Below, piece after piece: positions 1-7,421 of a stretch of DNA of 20,280 bases (position 1 is the stretch's first letter; the number at the start of each line of letters is the position of its first letter). The translations under genes and the position numbers were made by a program. Below the pieces are notes generated by a model. It was given only the letters and a program-made list of their open reading frames with translations, did not search any database and was not told the origin of the DNA. The stretch comes from CAYPJE01 sp964410945 (GTDB lineage: Bacteria > Fidelibacterota > Marinisomatia > Marinisomatales > TCS56): NCBI GenBank assembly GCA_964410945.1, contig CAYPJE010000050.1:1-20280 (forward strand). The letters run 5' to 3'.

Positions 1-3000
1 CGCCGCCAAGAGGGCGGTACTGGAGCCAGAGCTCGTCAAAATGACCCTGGTTCAGGTCATAGCCCGTCACCACTATATCCAGCGTGTCGTTGTTGTTAAG
101 GTTCAATACCCACTCACCAGCCGGATCGTACAGCTCAGCCTCCGTGCACGGACGGGCGTAGTTTACCGTGAACGGCAGGGTGAAACCTTCGGTCACACCA
201 GCATAATTCGCCTCACATTCCGGTGCAAATTTCAGCCGGAGGTTCTCAAATTCATAATAGTCATCAGCACCCCGCCAAACGGCAATCTGGGCACTATCGG
301 CCGCATAGGCGTCCATGGTAAATGGTATCGGACCATCATCACCATTAATGGTCACATTGGCGCCCAGTGGATTACTTGCCCCGACAAAAGAAAGATAGTA
401 AGTCCGCTCTTCGTCCTGGTCATTGCGCAGCAAAACTGATAATAGGGCCACATCATCCGGTAATACATTACTAATCGTACCACCAGGTGCCTGCCACTCC
501 ATATAGGGTACATCCCGGGGTGTTGTTACCACCGTTCCTTCATCGTTGAACCAGGTTTCATAGGGACAGGAGGAGTTTCCTGCAATTACGTGAAAAACAG
601 GTGTCCCATAGACTGGGTCCGATCCAACTCCAACACTGTAATCATCGCCAAAATCATCATCCTCCAATGTGAATGAAGATGTATTCGACTGAGTCTGGGT
701 ACTGGAAGCACTGAAACCCATATTGAATCCAAAATTGAATTTGGTGGTAAATTCGAAACCAGCTGCTTCATTTACTTCAAAACCAACCGTCTGGGCTAAT
801 TCAGTGTCAATTTCCATCCCGACTTCGAAACCAACTGTCTTTTCCACTTCCGAGGTACGAGACATCGTTATCGGCCCGGCACCGCCTTCAAAAGAATAAT
901 TGGCTGTATCGGTAGTAATCCAGCGCAGGGAATCTTCCCGGGCCAGGACATGTTCCCAGCGACTGATCGACTCAAACATGGTGGAATCCGCCAGGGCTAA
1001 AAATTCCAGCTCTGGTATCAGATAATCTTCTATATACCCTCTGGTGTATACAAAAGTTGTGGCAAATCCATCGGGCACAAAGATAATCTCAGATGACAGG
1101 CTATACTGGTAAGTATCATCCTCAAAAATCAGGTCCAGAACTTTTGTTTCACCATAGAGCAGGTTAAGAGCACCACCTACAAAGAGATCGCCCCGGTTCC
1201 CCAATACCTCTTCCACATCACTGGTGGAATAGGTCGTTTCGCAACTCAGGCAGACATTCTGAGAGGTATTGCTGGTCGTACTGAAATTAGCCGAGATTCC
1301 GGACGTCATTTCATAGGTTGTTTCAACATCCAGTTCGGTTGCTACAATCCAGCCGATGGAGGTTGTCACACCCAAACCCAACTTGGCCGAATATTCCTGA
1401 CTGTAACCGAATGATGTTCCCATAGTGAAGCCGATCTCCGTACATTGGGATTGCGAGGAGGAAAATTCGGAAACACTCTGATCGCCCGGAGGTCGCCGCA
1501 GTATCAAATAGGGAATATCCGGTGCGGTAGTGGTAAAATCCATCATCTGCGGTTTATGTCCCAGCACAACCGCCCGATCGGTTTTCACAACTGCGGGGCG
1601 ACCTAAAATATCATTGGCAATGACTTCAATAGTCTTACTATAGGGTACGCTCCCGGTGGGGCTGATATTAGGCTGACCAGGCAGTAAACCATAACGGTAT
1701 AGACCATCACTACTGAAAGTAACCTTAGTAGTATCGGATCGATCACTGATCAGGTCAATAATCTTGAATGTGCCACTGTCAACCGGACAATCATAATTAT
1801 TCCAGTAACGCTCAAAGGCAAACAGGTCAAGTGTATCCCTGACGTTCTGCTCAAATTGTTTATGGTCCAGCTGGTTTACCTCAAATCCAGTGATCGAGGT
1901 TTGCATGGAGGTCCGGTAATTGAAGGTTACCGTATCCTCCTCACCGACCCAGACAGAATCGATCAGTGAAAATGAATCTTCCGTATCAATCGACTTGCCG
2001 CCATTCAGGAAATACTGGTCCATGGCCAGCAGTTCGGGAACCGCAGGATTAAAGGTACCGGTCTCATTAATATTAACCAGCAACTGGTAGGCCTGGGGCG
2101 GCAGATTAGGAAATACATAGTTACCGAGGGCATCCACCGGTACAGTCTTGGTGAACAAACCAGTAGTTGGTTTTATCTGTACTGTGGCAACACCCAAAGG
2201 ACCAAGGGGACACTCACATATTCCACCGGTCACAGTGCCACGGATTGTACGGGTCTTCAAATCTATAAAACTGGCGGTTTTGTTGGTTACAACATTAGTG
2301 AAATCAGTACTGTATGGTGAGAATTCAACCATTTCCCTGGAAACCAGATAGGGCTGAATATTTACATCAGCACCCGGTTCAACCTCAACCCGGTAAAACC
2401 CTTCATCATCGGTCAGTACGCCTTTGAATTCACCATTGACCCAGATCTGTACATTCTGTTCACCGCATTGCACACCTTCGGTATTATCCATATCGTAGTA
2501 AACATAACCGGTAATTGACATCAGGTTTGTTACCGTGAAATTCTGCCCATTGGCAACCGGTGTGGCATCTGACAGGTATACCAGCCGGTAAGTAGGATTG
2601 AAGTCATGGTAAGCTTTGGACGGAGTCAGAGTAAAATTGGTTCCATTACCGTAATTAATATTATTGATCTGGTAATTGCCATCGAAATCGGTGTAAGCAG
2701 TGGCAAAAGCATCAGGTATGGCAGTCGACCAGGAATCAATGGTCAAATTCTCAATTGTTCCATTTTTGGTTTGATCAACCGCATTGGTGACAATATTTCC
2801 CGAACCGCCATCCATATTGAACTGGGCCGTCATGGTGGGATAATTCACTTCTCCCAAGGTCTGGAAGTACAGGTAACGGTCGTAATCCCGGGCCAGATCC
2901 TCAGCGGTACGGGCTTCGTTCCAGAAGATCAGGTCATCCATGTTACCACGGAAGAACAGGCCACCGGGATATTTACCCAAGGATACCGATGCAGTGGCCT

Positions 3001-4027
3001 GGGTGATACTGGCTTGAGTATAGGTGCTCTGACCGGAGTTGAAGGTAGCTGCTTCACCGTTAATGAATAAACTCCAAATTCCACCCGCCGCTTTAACTAA
3101 AGCGATATGGGTCCAAGCATCAACACCAATACTGGCATCACTGATCATCACGATTGAGCTATTAACGCGAAACACCAATTTACTGTAGCCTGAGTTATCC
3201 CGCAGGCCAATATCCCAGTGACTGCCCTTGGAAATAAGCGTTTCATCGGCCACCCGGTTTGGGCGGATCCAGAATTCTATGGTTGCTTCCGGCAGGGCCG
3301 TATGGGATGCTATTTCAAATGCATCACCATCGGGGATAGTGATAAAATCATCAGTCCCATTGAAATACAGGGATGAGCCCCAATTAGGGGTCAATTTCAA
3401 CTTGGCATTGGGAATCTTGGTACCCAGCGAAGTTGATACCGTCCCTGATATAGATCCGACAGTTGATGTCTTACCGACAACCGATGTCGGTAATCCAGCC
3501 CACCCGAACGAGTTTTTCCCAAGAATCTCATAATTGTATTCCGTGCCAACATTCAATTCAACTGCATCGTCAGTGTAGGTGCTGTTAATTATAGCATATT
3601 CATTCCGGATAATGACATCGTTACGGTAGATGTTGTGCATGATCGTAGCTGGCGGTGTATTGGGATCGTAGGACCAGTCCAGATCGACCCGGTCAGGATA
3701 GATTTCATAGGTCGCCGTTAGATTAGCTTCACCAGGAGTTCGCAGCATCTGGGTCCAGAAACCCAGTTCCATGTTATAGCCGGCCCCGGTCATTGGCACC
3801 GGTGAAACAAATGGCTGCCCCACTATTACCGATACTGATCCGGTAACACGTTCTTCACCAACCTGGGCCGGTGCCAGGTAACCGGTCATCATTCCGGTGC
3901 CGCTATTAATGATCACGTGGTCAGAGGTATATCCTGCCACTGCCACTCCCTGGAGTGATAACAGAAGTATCATTACCAACAGCAATGGACTCCTGCAATA
4001 TTTATGATTTTTAAATTTTGAACGCAT
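1..4027 (-). CDS. Large secreted multidomain surface protein (FN3 / Lam-G / CarboxypepD-like), partial
   Basis: A single frame stays open from the ATG at 4027 to the left edge (about 1342 codons, no stop), so the C-terminus lies outside the window. AAAGGAGA a few bases before the ATG is a good ribosome site. Residues 1-31 form a signal peptide with a long Leu/Val core ending near AVAG. Next come an FN3-like domain (about 90-165, 'HNIYRNDVIIRNE'), a CarboxypepD-regulatory-like segment (about 190-215), a Lam-G/concanavalin-like domain (about 215-390, 'LYFNGTDDFITIPDG', 'TIEFWIRP', 'WTHIALV') and further CarboxypepD-like segments (about 440-470, 502-560 and 591-652). Two long Ser/Thr-rich alternating beta stretches follow (about 860-922 and 1053-1126), the second leading into 'YGTPVFHVIAGNSSCPYE'. 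It lies 59 bp after the S74 gene in the same direction, so the two are probably cotranscribed. It is likely exported and surface-bound or released, with binding roles suggested by Lam-G. Exact function is unknown, and no catalytic domain was recognised. Confidence 0.9.
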   Translation of the reverse strand, partial: MRSKFKNHKYCRSPLLLVMILLLSLQGVAVAGYTSDHVIINSGTGMMTGYLAPAQVGEERVTGSVSVIVGQPFVSPVPMTGAGYNMELGFWTQMLRTPGEANLTATYEIYPDRVDLDWSYDPNTPPATIMHNIYRNDVIIRNEYAIINSTYTDDAVELNVGTEYNYEILGKNSFGWAGLPTSVVGKTSTVGSISGTVSTSLGTKIPNAKLKLTPNWGSSLYFNGTDDFITIPDGDAFEIASHTALPEATIEFWIRPNRVADETLISKGSHWDIGLRDNSGYSKLVFRVNSSIVMISDASIGVDAWTHIALVKAAGGIWSLFINGEAATFNSGQSTYTQASITQATASVSLGKYPGGLFFRGNMDDLIFWNEARTAEDLARDYDRYLYFQTLGEVNYPTMTAQFNMDGGSGNIVTNAVDQTKNGTIENLTIDSWSTAIPDAFATAYTDFDGNYQINNINYGNGTNFTLTPSKAYHDFNPTYRLVYLSDATPVANGQNFTVTNLMSITGYVYYDMDNTEGVQCGEQNVQIWVNGEFKGVLTDDEGFYRVEVEPGADVNIQPYLVSREMVEFSPYSTDFTNVVTNKTASFIDLKTRTIRGTVTGGICECPLGPLGVATVQIKPTTGLFTKTVPVDALGNYVFPNLPPQAYQLLVNINETGTFNPAVPELLAMDQYFLNGGKSIDTEDSFSLIDSVWVGEEDTVTFNYRTSMQTSITGFEVNQLDHKQFEQNVRDTLDLFAFERYWNNYDCPVDSGTFKIIDLISDRSDTTKVTFSSDGLYRYGLLPGQPNISPTGSVPYSKTIEVIANDILGRPAVVKTDRAVVLGHKPQMMDFTTTAPDIPYLILRRPPGDQSVSEFSSSQSQCTEIGFTMGTSFGYSQEYSAKLGLGVTTSIGWIVATELDVETTYEMTSGISANFSTTSNTSQNVCLSCETTYSTSDVEEVLGNRGDLFVGGALNLLYGETKVLDLIFEDDTYQYSLSSEIIFVPDGFATTFVYTRGYIEDYLIPELEFLALADSTMFESISRWEHVLAREDSLRWITTDTANYSFEGGAGPITMSRTSEVEKTVGFEVGMEIDTELAQTVGFEVNEAAGFEFTTKFNFGFNMGFSASSTQTQSNTSSFTLEDDDFGDDYSVGVGSDPVYGTPVFHVIAGNSSCPYETWFNDEGTVVTTPRDVPYMEWQAPGGTISNVLPDDVALLSVLLRNDQDEERTYYLSFVGASNPLGANVTINGDDGPIPFTMDAYAADSAQIAVWRGADDYYEFENLRLKFAPECEANYAGVTEGFTLPFTVNYARPCTEAELYDPAGEWVLNLNNNDTLDIVVTGYDLNQGHFDELWLQYRPLGG

Positions 4028-4086
4028 CAGGTTCTCCTTTCAATCCAAAAATATTTCTTCAGATTTCGTTTCTGGATCAGGGGAAC

Positions 4087-5682
4087 CTACTCGTTCACCT
4101 TATTTTCTAGGTCTTCTATACGCTCCAACAAATCATTTATTATTTCCTGCTGTTCCTGAATAGCGGCAATTGCCATTACAGAGAAATCACTATAGCTTAA
4201 ACCCAGCATCCCCTCATTTTCCTGAACAACATCAAGCTCGGGAAAAATTTCCTTAACATCTTGTGCAATAAGACCTATCGAGCGGGGATCTGAGTCAGAT
4301 TCCGTATTCATATTAAATGTTCTTGGTTTTAGTGCCAGTAGTCTTGGTAGCATACCTGTGACAGGTTCAATATTCTTTTTTAATCTCCGATCACTGCTGT
4401 TTTGGTAGGATCCGTCAGGATCAATCCAACCTCTGGAAGTACCATTCATTGAAAAAATTAAATCCTCATCACCGCTTTCATCGTCAATTCCTATATCCCA
4501 ATAATCGGTTCCTGCTGCAGAACCACTGGGCAATTGAATTCTAATACTATATGAATTTGCATTACTTGCCACGGAGGGACCCACAATATGTAACCGACGA
4601 GCCGGGCTTGATGTTGCTATCCCGACATTTCCACTAATAACAGTACCATTACTATACTCACCGCCATAATTAAGGTATAGTTTATCGTAGGCAGAATGGC
4701 CCAATATAGCCAGATTGCGGGCTTCACCGGATGTAACCGATCCACCCTGAATCCAGACATCGTAGTTGGAACCTGGATAATCTATCCGCACTTGGCCGCG
4801 TACATCAAACAGATGGGTTGGGTCCGGAGTCGCCATACCAATTTTGCCATCTCCACGTATGACCATTGATACATCGACTATATTATCATTACCCGTATTG
4901 GCAAACATGATACCACCATCCGGATAGGTGGAATTACCGTCAGTCTTTTCAATAATCAATCCATCAAGATTAGTACCAAATAAATCATTATCGTAGCGTA
5001 TACGGAAATTATCGGTGAACGAACGGCTATTGGAAATCAGGGTACCGCTTTGCCTGGTAATCAGGCTATTAGTTAATTCTAAATTTCCATCCTCATCCAA
5101 TGACATCAACTTGGTATCCGGGTTACTGTTACCAGGTACATAAAAATCCAGATGATCACCAATCCCGGAAGTCCAGGTCCAGCCTAAAATATTATTTTGC
5201 CAATCAGCATCAGAACCGGATACTCCAAGGAAGCTGTTCCATCCCAGCATTAAATCACCGCCAATTTGGGCATCACTTCCAATCACGACATCTCCATCCT
5301 GTGGAAAAATATTTGTAGTTCCATTCATACCTGCCATGATGGCATAGGGTGACATGGTCAACTTTGTACGTGGCGATAATTCATCGGTACCATCAATGGA
5401 AATGCCCAGCCAGTAGCTCACATCATAATTCAAGCCAACCAGGCTGTTTACCGATCCAAGGAGGGCTGAATAGACACCATTGGTAACCGTTAGTGTCTGG
5501 GTCTCGGACCAGGCGGCCGATCCACCACTTGCCGCTGTATAAAGCCGGAATTCAATATTATAACTGCCGTGGACTGATGCCCCGGTATCATCCCGGATCA
5601 CACCCTGGATACTCATGGTTTGCCCGAGAACAATTGAGAATGAAATAATTAAAACACTAATTAAAATCACTGACTGACGCAT
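4087..5682 (-). CDS. Secreted protein with C-terminal peptidase S74 (intramolecular chaperone) domain
   Basis: This 531-residue protein starts at an ATG preceded by a near-perfect AAGGAGG. It has a signal peptide (about 1-20, ending VLGQ). The N-terminal module (about 21-110, 'SIQGVIRDDTG', 'WSETQTLTVTNGVYSALLG') is a type often seen in fibre-like secreted proteins. The middle is a low-complexity beta region. The C-terminal 100 residues (about 428-531) match the S74/endosialidase chaperone: 'SSDRRLKKNI', 'GLIAQDVKEIFPE', then a closing coiled coil ('IQEQQEIINDLLERIEDLE'). In the family this domain trimerises the fibre and then cuts itself off at the Ser using a Ser/Lys pair; S430 and K435 fit those positions. 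It is expected to build a trimeric surface or secreted fibre. The family is best known from phage tail spikes, but no phage genes surround it, and the signal peptide points to a cellular exported protein. It is probably the first gene of an operon with the large downstream protein. Confidence 0.88.
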   Translation of the reverse strand: MRQSVILISVLIISFSIVLGQTMSIQGVIRDDTGASVHGSYNIEFRLYTAASGGSAAWSETQTLTVTNGVYSALLGSVNSLVGLNYDVSYWLGISIDGTDELSPRTKLTMSPYAIMAGMNGTTNIFPQDGDVVIGSDAQIGGDLMLGWNSFLGVSGSDADWQNNILGWTWTSGIGDHLDFYVPGNSNPDTKLMSLDEDGNLELTNSLITRQSGTLISNSRSFTDNFRIRYDNDLFGTNLDGLIIEKTDGNSTYPDGGIMFANTGNDNIVDVSMVIRGDGKIGMATPDPTHLFDVRGQVRIDYPGSNYDVWIQGGSVTSGEARNLAILGHSAYDKLYLNYGGEYSNGTVISGNVGIATSSPARRLHIVGPSVASNANSYSIRIQLPSGSAAGTDYWDIGIDDESGDEDLIFSMNGTSRGWIDPDGSYQNSSDRRLKKNIEPVTGMLPRLLALKPRTFNMNTESDSDPRSIGLIAQDVKEIFPELDVVQENEGMLGLSYSDFSVMAIAAIQEQQEIINDLLERIEDLENKVNE

Positions 5683-5973
5683 AACGGCCTCCTTGGTAAG
5701 ATTGATCTGATAATTCTGTATCGACCTTGAAAAAGGTCGGGATAGAATGGGTGGGAAAGCGGTGTATATAGAATTGAATAATCGTATCCGTAATTACCCT
5801 GACACATGATTTATTCAGGCCGGGCACACAGATTAAAATAACCGGAGCGCTGCCCCATATCTACTCCCACTTTTAGCAGTGGGAATTTGGAGTAATACTA
5901 CCTATAAGTCAATGTTTTTCCAGAAACCGCTCAATGATCTGCGAATGATACATTAAATTTTTTTACCTGAAGG
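5683..5973 (-). other. Non-coding upstream region of the S74 gene
   Basis: No gene is supported here. It holds two small inverted repeats: 5722-5739 (CGACCTT/AAGGTCG, 7-bp stem, 4-nt loop), which would lie in the 5' leader of the S74 transcript, and 5865-5884 (TCCCAC/GTGGGA, 8-nt loop) with a weaker outer arm (ACTCC/GGAGT). Neither is followed by a T run on the minus strand. A TATATA on the minus strand near 5765-5770 could be a -10 box, but no good -35 matches it. The promoter is therefore unresolved. Confidence 0.4.
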
Positions 5974-6071
5974 AGTCGTGCCTGCTGCGACGTAATAACA
6001 CGCTCCATGAAGTCGTGCCTGCTGCGACGTAATAGCACACTCCAATGAAGTCGAGCCTGCTGCGACGAAGC
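5974..6071. repeat. Tandem 37-38-bp repeat units, left copy of compound repeat
   Basis: There are two and a half tandem units: 5974-6010 (37 bp), 6011-6048 (38 bp) and 6049-6071, which starts the same way and then switches to GACGAAGC before the assembly gap. Each begins AGTCG(T/A)GCCTGCTGCGACG. Positions 6011-6071 match 6478-6538 at 60 of 61 bases, so this is one half of a long direct repeat flanking the GIY-YIG gene. Each unit has short GTCG/CGAC arms that could form a small hairpin. There is no unique spacer between units, so this is not CRISPR. Confidence 0.85.
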
Positions 6072-6171
6072 NNNNNNNNNNNNNNNNNNNNNNNNNNNNN
6101 NNNNNNNNNNNNNNNNNNNNNNNNNNNNNNNNNNNNNNNNNNNNNNNNNNNNNNNNNNNNNNNNNNNNNNN
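6072..6171. other. Assembly gap (100 N)
   Basis: Exactly 100 N, a placeholder length commonly used for unknown-size scaffold gaps. The flanking bases match the intact right-hand repeat copy, where only 28 bases (6539-6566) separate the same two flanks. The true missing sequence may therefore be about 28 bp, or may contain further collapsed repeat units. Confidence 0.97.
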
Positions 6172-6226
6172 CCTTCGTTCCGATTAAAATCGAAACTTCG
6201 GCGCGGTCGACTTCACTCTTGCGGAG
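6172..6226. repeat. Left copy of compound repeat, part after the gap
   Basis: These 55 bases are identical to 6567-6621. They contain the palindrome CGATT-AA-AATCG (6181-6192) and the first arm of the TCGACTTC hairpin seen complete at 6602-6630. Here the hairpin is interrupted after GCGGAG, and the GIY-YIG stop codon follows 4 bases later, which marks the junction of repeat and gene. Confidence 0.85.
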
Positions 6227-6230
6227 TACT

Positions 6231-6476
6231 TCAGAGTCTCTTCTTGGCAAATGCTCTACCAGATGGTGTTTTGAGATATTTCTCAAATGCTAATGCCTGA
6301 GCCTTGTCAGTAAATGATATATAAATCTTAATTCTCCATGGTTTATATTTGCATGTATATCTATCCTGCCCGGCATTATGAGCTTCAAGGCGTTTATCAA
6401 TATCAGTGGTATAACCAGTATAGTATCGCTTTGGATACTTGACAGATTGGATTATATAGATAAAGTATTTCCCCAT
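6231..6476 (-). CDS. Small stand-alone GIY-YIG nuclease-domain protein
   Basis: An 81-residue GIY-YIG protein of the UPF0213/YhbQ-like type; full length for that family. Residues F5-I6-Y7 stand at the GIY position, Y19-T20-G21 at YIG, then the catalytic-type R29 ('DKRLEAHN'), H33-N34 and the metal-binding-type E65 ('AFEKYLK'). The nuclease core therefore looks intact. The ATG at 6476 is chosen because family members begin here ('MGKYFIYIIQS'); an in-frame upstream ATG at 6512 would add 12 residues encoded by the flanking repeat. No clear Shine-Dalgarno precedes 6476. Repeat copies lie 1 bp upstream (6478) and 4 bp downstream (6226), so the gene is embedded in the repeat and looks like a mobile or selfish cassette. 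Family members are DNA nucleases, sometimes annotated as UvrC-like; the real target is unknown. Confidence 0.88.
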   Translation of the reverse strand: MGKYFIYIIQSVKYPKRYYTGYTTDIDKRLEAHNAGQDRYTCKYKPWRIKIYISFTDKAQALAFEKYLKTPSGRAFAKKRL

Positions 6477-6477
6477 T

Positions 6478-6630
6478 AGTCGAGCCTGCTGCGACGTAAT
6501 AGCACACTCCAATGAAGTCGAGCCTGCTGCGACGAAGCTCCTTGTATTTACCTATTGTTGGTCCCGCCTTCGTTCCGATTAAAATCGAAACTTCGGCGCG
6601 GTCGACTTCACTCTTGCGGAGCGAAGTCGA
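6478..6630. repeat. Right copy of compound repeat, intact, abutting the tmRNA
   Basis: It comprises one full 38-bp unit (6478-6515), a second partial unit (6516-6538), a 28-bp linker (6539-6566), the segment identical to 6172-6226 (6567-6621), and the completed terminal hairpin. That hairpin (6602-6630) pairs TCGACTTC with GAAGTCGA and CTC with GAG around a TTGCG loop, with one mismatch. It ends two bases before the tmRNA 3' terminal base at 6632. Read on the minus strand, the hairpin directly follows the tmRNA and could help end or process its transcript, although no T run follows. Confidence 0.83.
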
Positions 6631-6631
6631 G

Positions 6632-6982
6632 TGGAGGCGGGGAGAGTCGAACTCCCGTCCGAAATAGGACCCTGAAAAACATCTACATGCTTAGTCTACC
6701 GGATTGTTCTTATCCTGTCTACTGCCGATGACACCAGAAGGACAGGACCAGCTCATTGCGTTCTCGTCAATTCAATAAGAGCGATTGAATCAACCAGTCC
6801 GTGAGTATGTCGCCCTTTTACAAAACCACAGACTAATTCTGTAAAGGACGGATTGCCGTCAGTTAAGCGGCAGCCATGTAGCCGTAATCGGCACTTATTG
6901 TGTTTCCAGGTGATTAAGGAGATGCCTGGGCCTCCGCATGCAGTTTAACAACGTATCTATCCCGTCGAAACCGGTCGCCCCC
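6632..6982 (-). ncRNA. ssrA: Transfer-messenger RNA (tmRNA), one-piece
   Basis: The 5' end reads GGGGGCGACCGGTTTCGACG, the classic tmRNA start. The 3' end has a T arm (GGGAG-TTCGACT-CTCCC) and closes CGCCTCCA, which pairs with the 5' GGGGGCG to give a 7-bp acceptor stem with one G-U. The length of 351 nt is normal for a one-piece tmRNA. The tag frame begins 91 nt from the 5' end, almost the same as in E. coli. The genome continues CTCG after the discriminator A, so CCA is not encoded and must be added enzymatically. The RNA rescues stalled ribosomes together with SmpB and tags the nascent peptide for proteolysis. A terminator for upstream transcription lies about 170 bp before it, so it likely has its own promoter, though I could not identify one with confidence. 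Confidence 0.95.
6863..6892 (-). other. tmRNA tag-peptide reading frame (ADYGYMAAA)
   Basis: The proposed resume codon is GCC at 6892-6890, preceded by AATAAGT, which lines up with the AATAGTC before the E. coli resume codon. Reading on gives A-D-Y-G-Y-M-A-A-A followed by TAA. With the alanine carried by the tmRNA the tag would be AADYGYMAAA, 10 residues. The terminal Ala-Ala fits recognition by ClpXP-type proteases, and Y-M-A-A-A parallels the usual Y-A-L-A-A end. The frame choice is an inference from position and the Ala-rich end. Confidence 0.8.
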
Positions 6983-7150
6983 ATTTTCAAAGATCTATTA
7001 GAATTTACAAATTCATTCGATTACAGTTCCCGAAATAACAGAAATTCTGTCTCAATTTTGGATTTAATGCGCAAATCGGGAATTCGAAACAGTCAACATG
7101 ACCTCTCCCGGAAACGTCGAAAATTGTCTATGTCCAATGATATTCTTGGT

Positions 7151-7187
7151 AAAGAAAAAGGCTCCTTGCGCCAACTCAGAGCCTTTT
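7151..7187 (-). terminator. Intrinsic terminator upstream of tmRNA
   Basis: On the minus strand AAAAGGCTC pairs with GAGCCTTTT (arms 7187-7179 and 7164-7156) across a 14-nt loop and runs into TTTTTCTTT. It would stop readthrough from the asnA direction before the tmRNA gene. The arms are A/T-flanked on both sides, so it may also work weakly on the plus strand. Confidence 0.75.
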
Positions 7188-7297
7188 AATGTATTCACTT
7201 GCCAACCCCTCCATACAAGAAATCACATCTGTTTATTCTTGATTCAGAGTCGTAGATGAAAACTACATTACCACTTATTTTTTTCAAAGCACTAATG

Positions 7298-7323
7298 GCG
7301 GATCATAAAATATTTATGACCGC
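7298..7323. repeat. Long intergenic hairpin
   Basis: GCGG-A-TCATAAA, loop ATA, TTTATGA-CCGC: an 11-bp stem with one bulged A. It is nested within a wider inverted pair, AATGGC at 7294-7299 and GCCATT near 7350. It lies in the 230-bp spacer between the asnA terminator and the tmRNA-side terminator, where no gene is seen. Its role is unknown. Confidence 0.55.
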
Positions 7324-7361
7324 ATTTTGTACTACCCACAACCGCCATACGCCATTAACAG

Positions 7362-7404
7362 GGTAAAAATTAGGGGCGACCTACGTCAGCATCAGCCGCC
7401 CCCT
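7362..7404 (-). terminator. Intrinsic terminator of asnA
   Basis: Starting 20 bases beyond the asnA stop, the minus strand has GGGGCG pairing with CGCCCC (7402-7397 and 7378-7373) with an 18-nt loop, followed by TAATTTTTA. This is a GC-rich stem with a T-rich tail and the right location for transcript ending. Confidence 0.75.
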
Positions 7405-7421
7405 TTGCCAGGATAGAGACC

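Noticed and set aside
41..3533. Several plus-strand open frames (41-439, 2148-2351, 2606-3070, 3228-3533)
   Set aside because: They lie opposite the continuous minus-strand surface-protein gene, have no recognisable domains, and read as antisense shadows.
4087..5682. Prophage tail-fibre gene
   Set aside because: The protein has a signal peptide, and no phage structural, lysis or integrase genes are present in the window.
5865..5893. Hairpin as terminator for a gene on either side
   Set aside because: No T run follows on either strand, and no gene ends there.
5974..6071. CRISPR array
   Set aside because: The units are directly joined and differ slightly from one another, with no unique spacers and no cas genes nearby.
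5963..6286. Minus-strand frame across the assembly gap
   Set aside because: It consists of repeat sequence, the N run and an out-of-frame piece of the GIY-YIG gene.
6938..7189. Plus-strand 83-residue open frame
   Set aside because: It overlaps the 5' end of the tmRNA and the upstream terminator, and has no domain or ribosome site.
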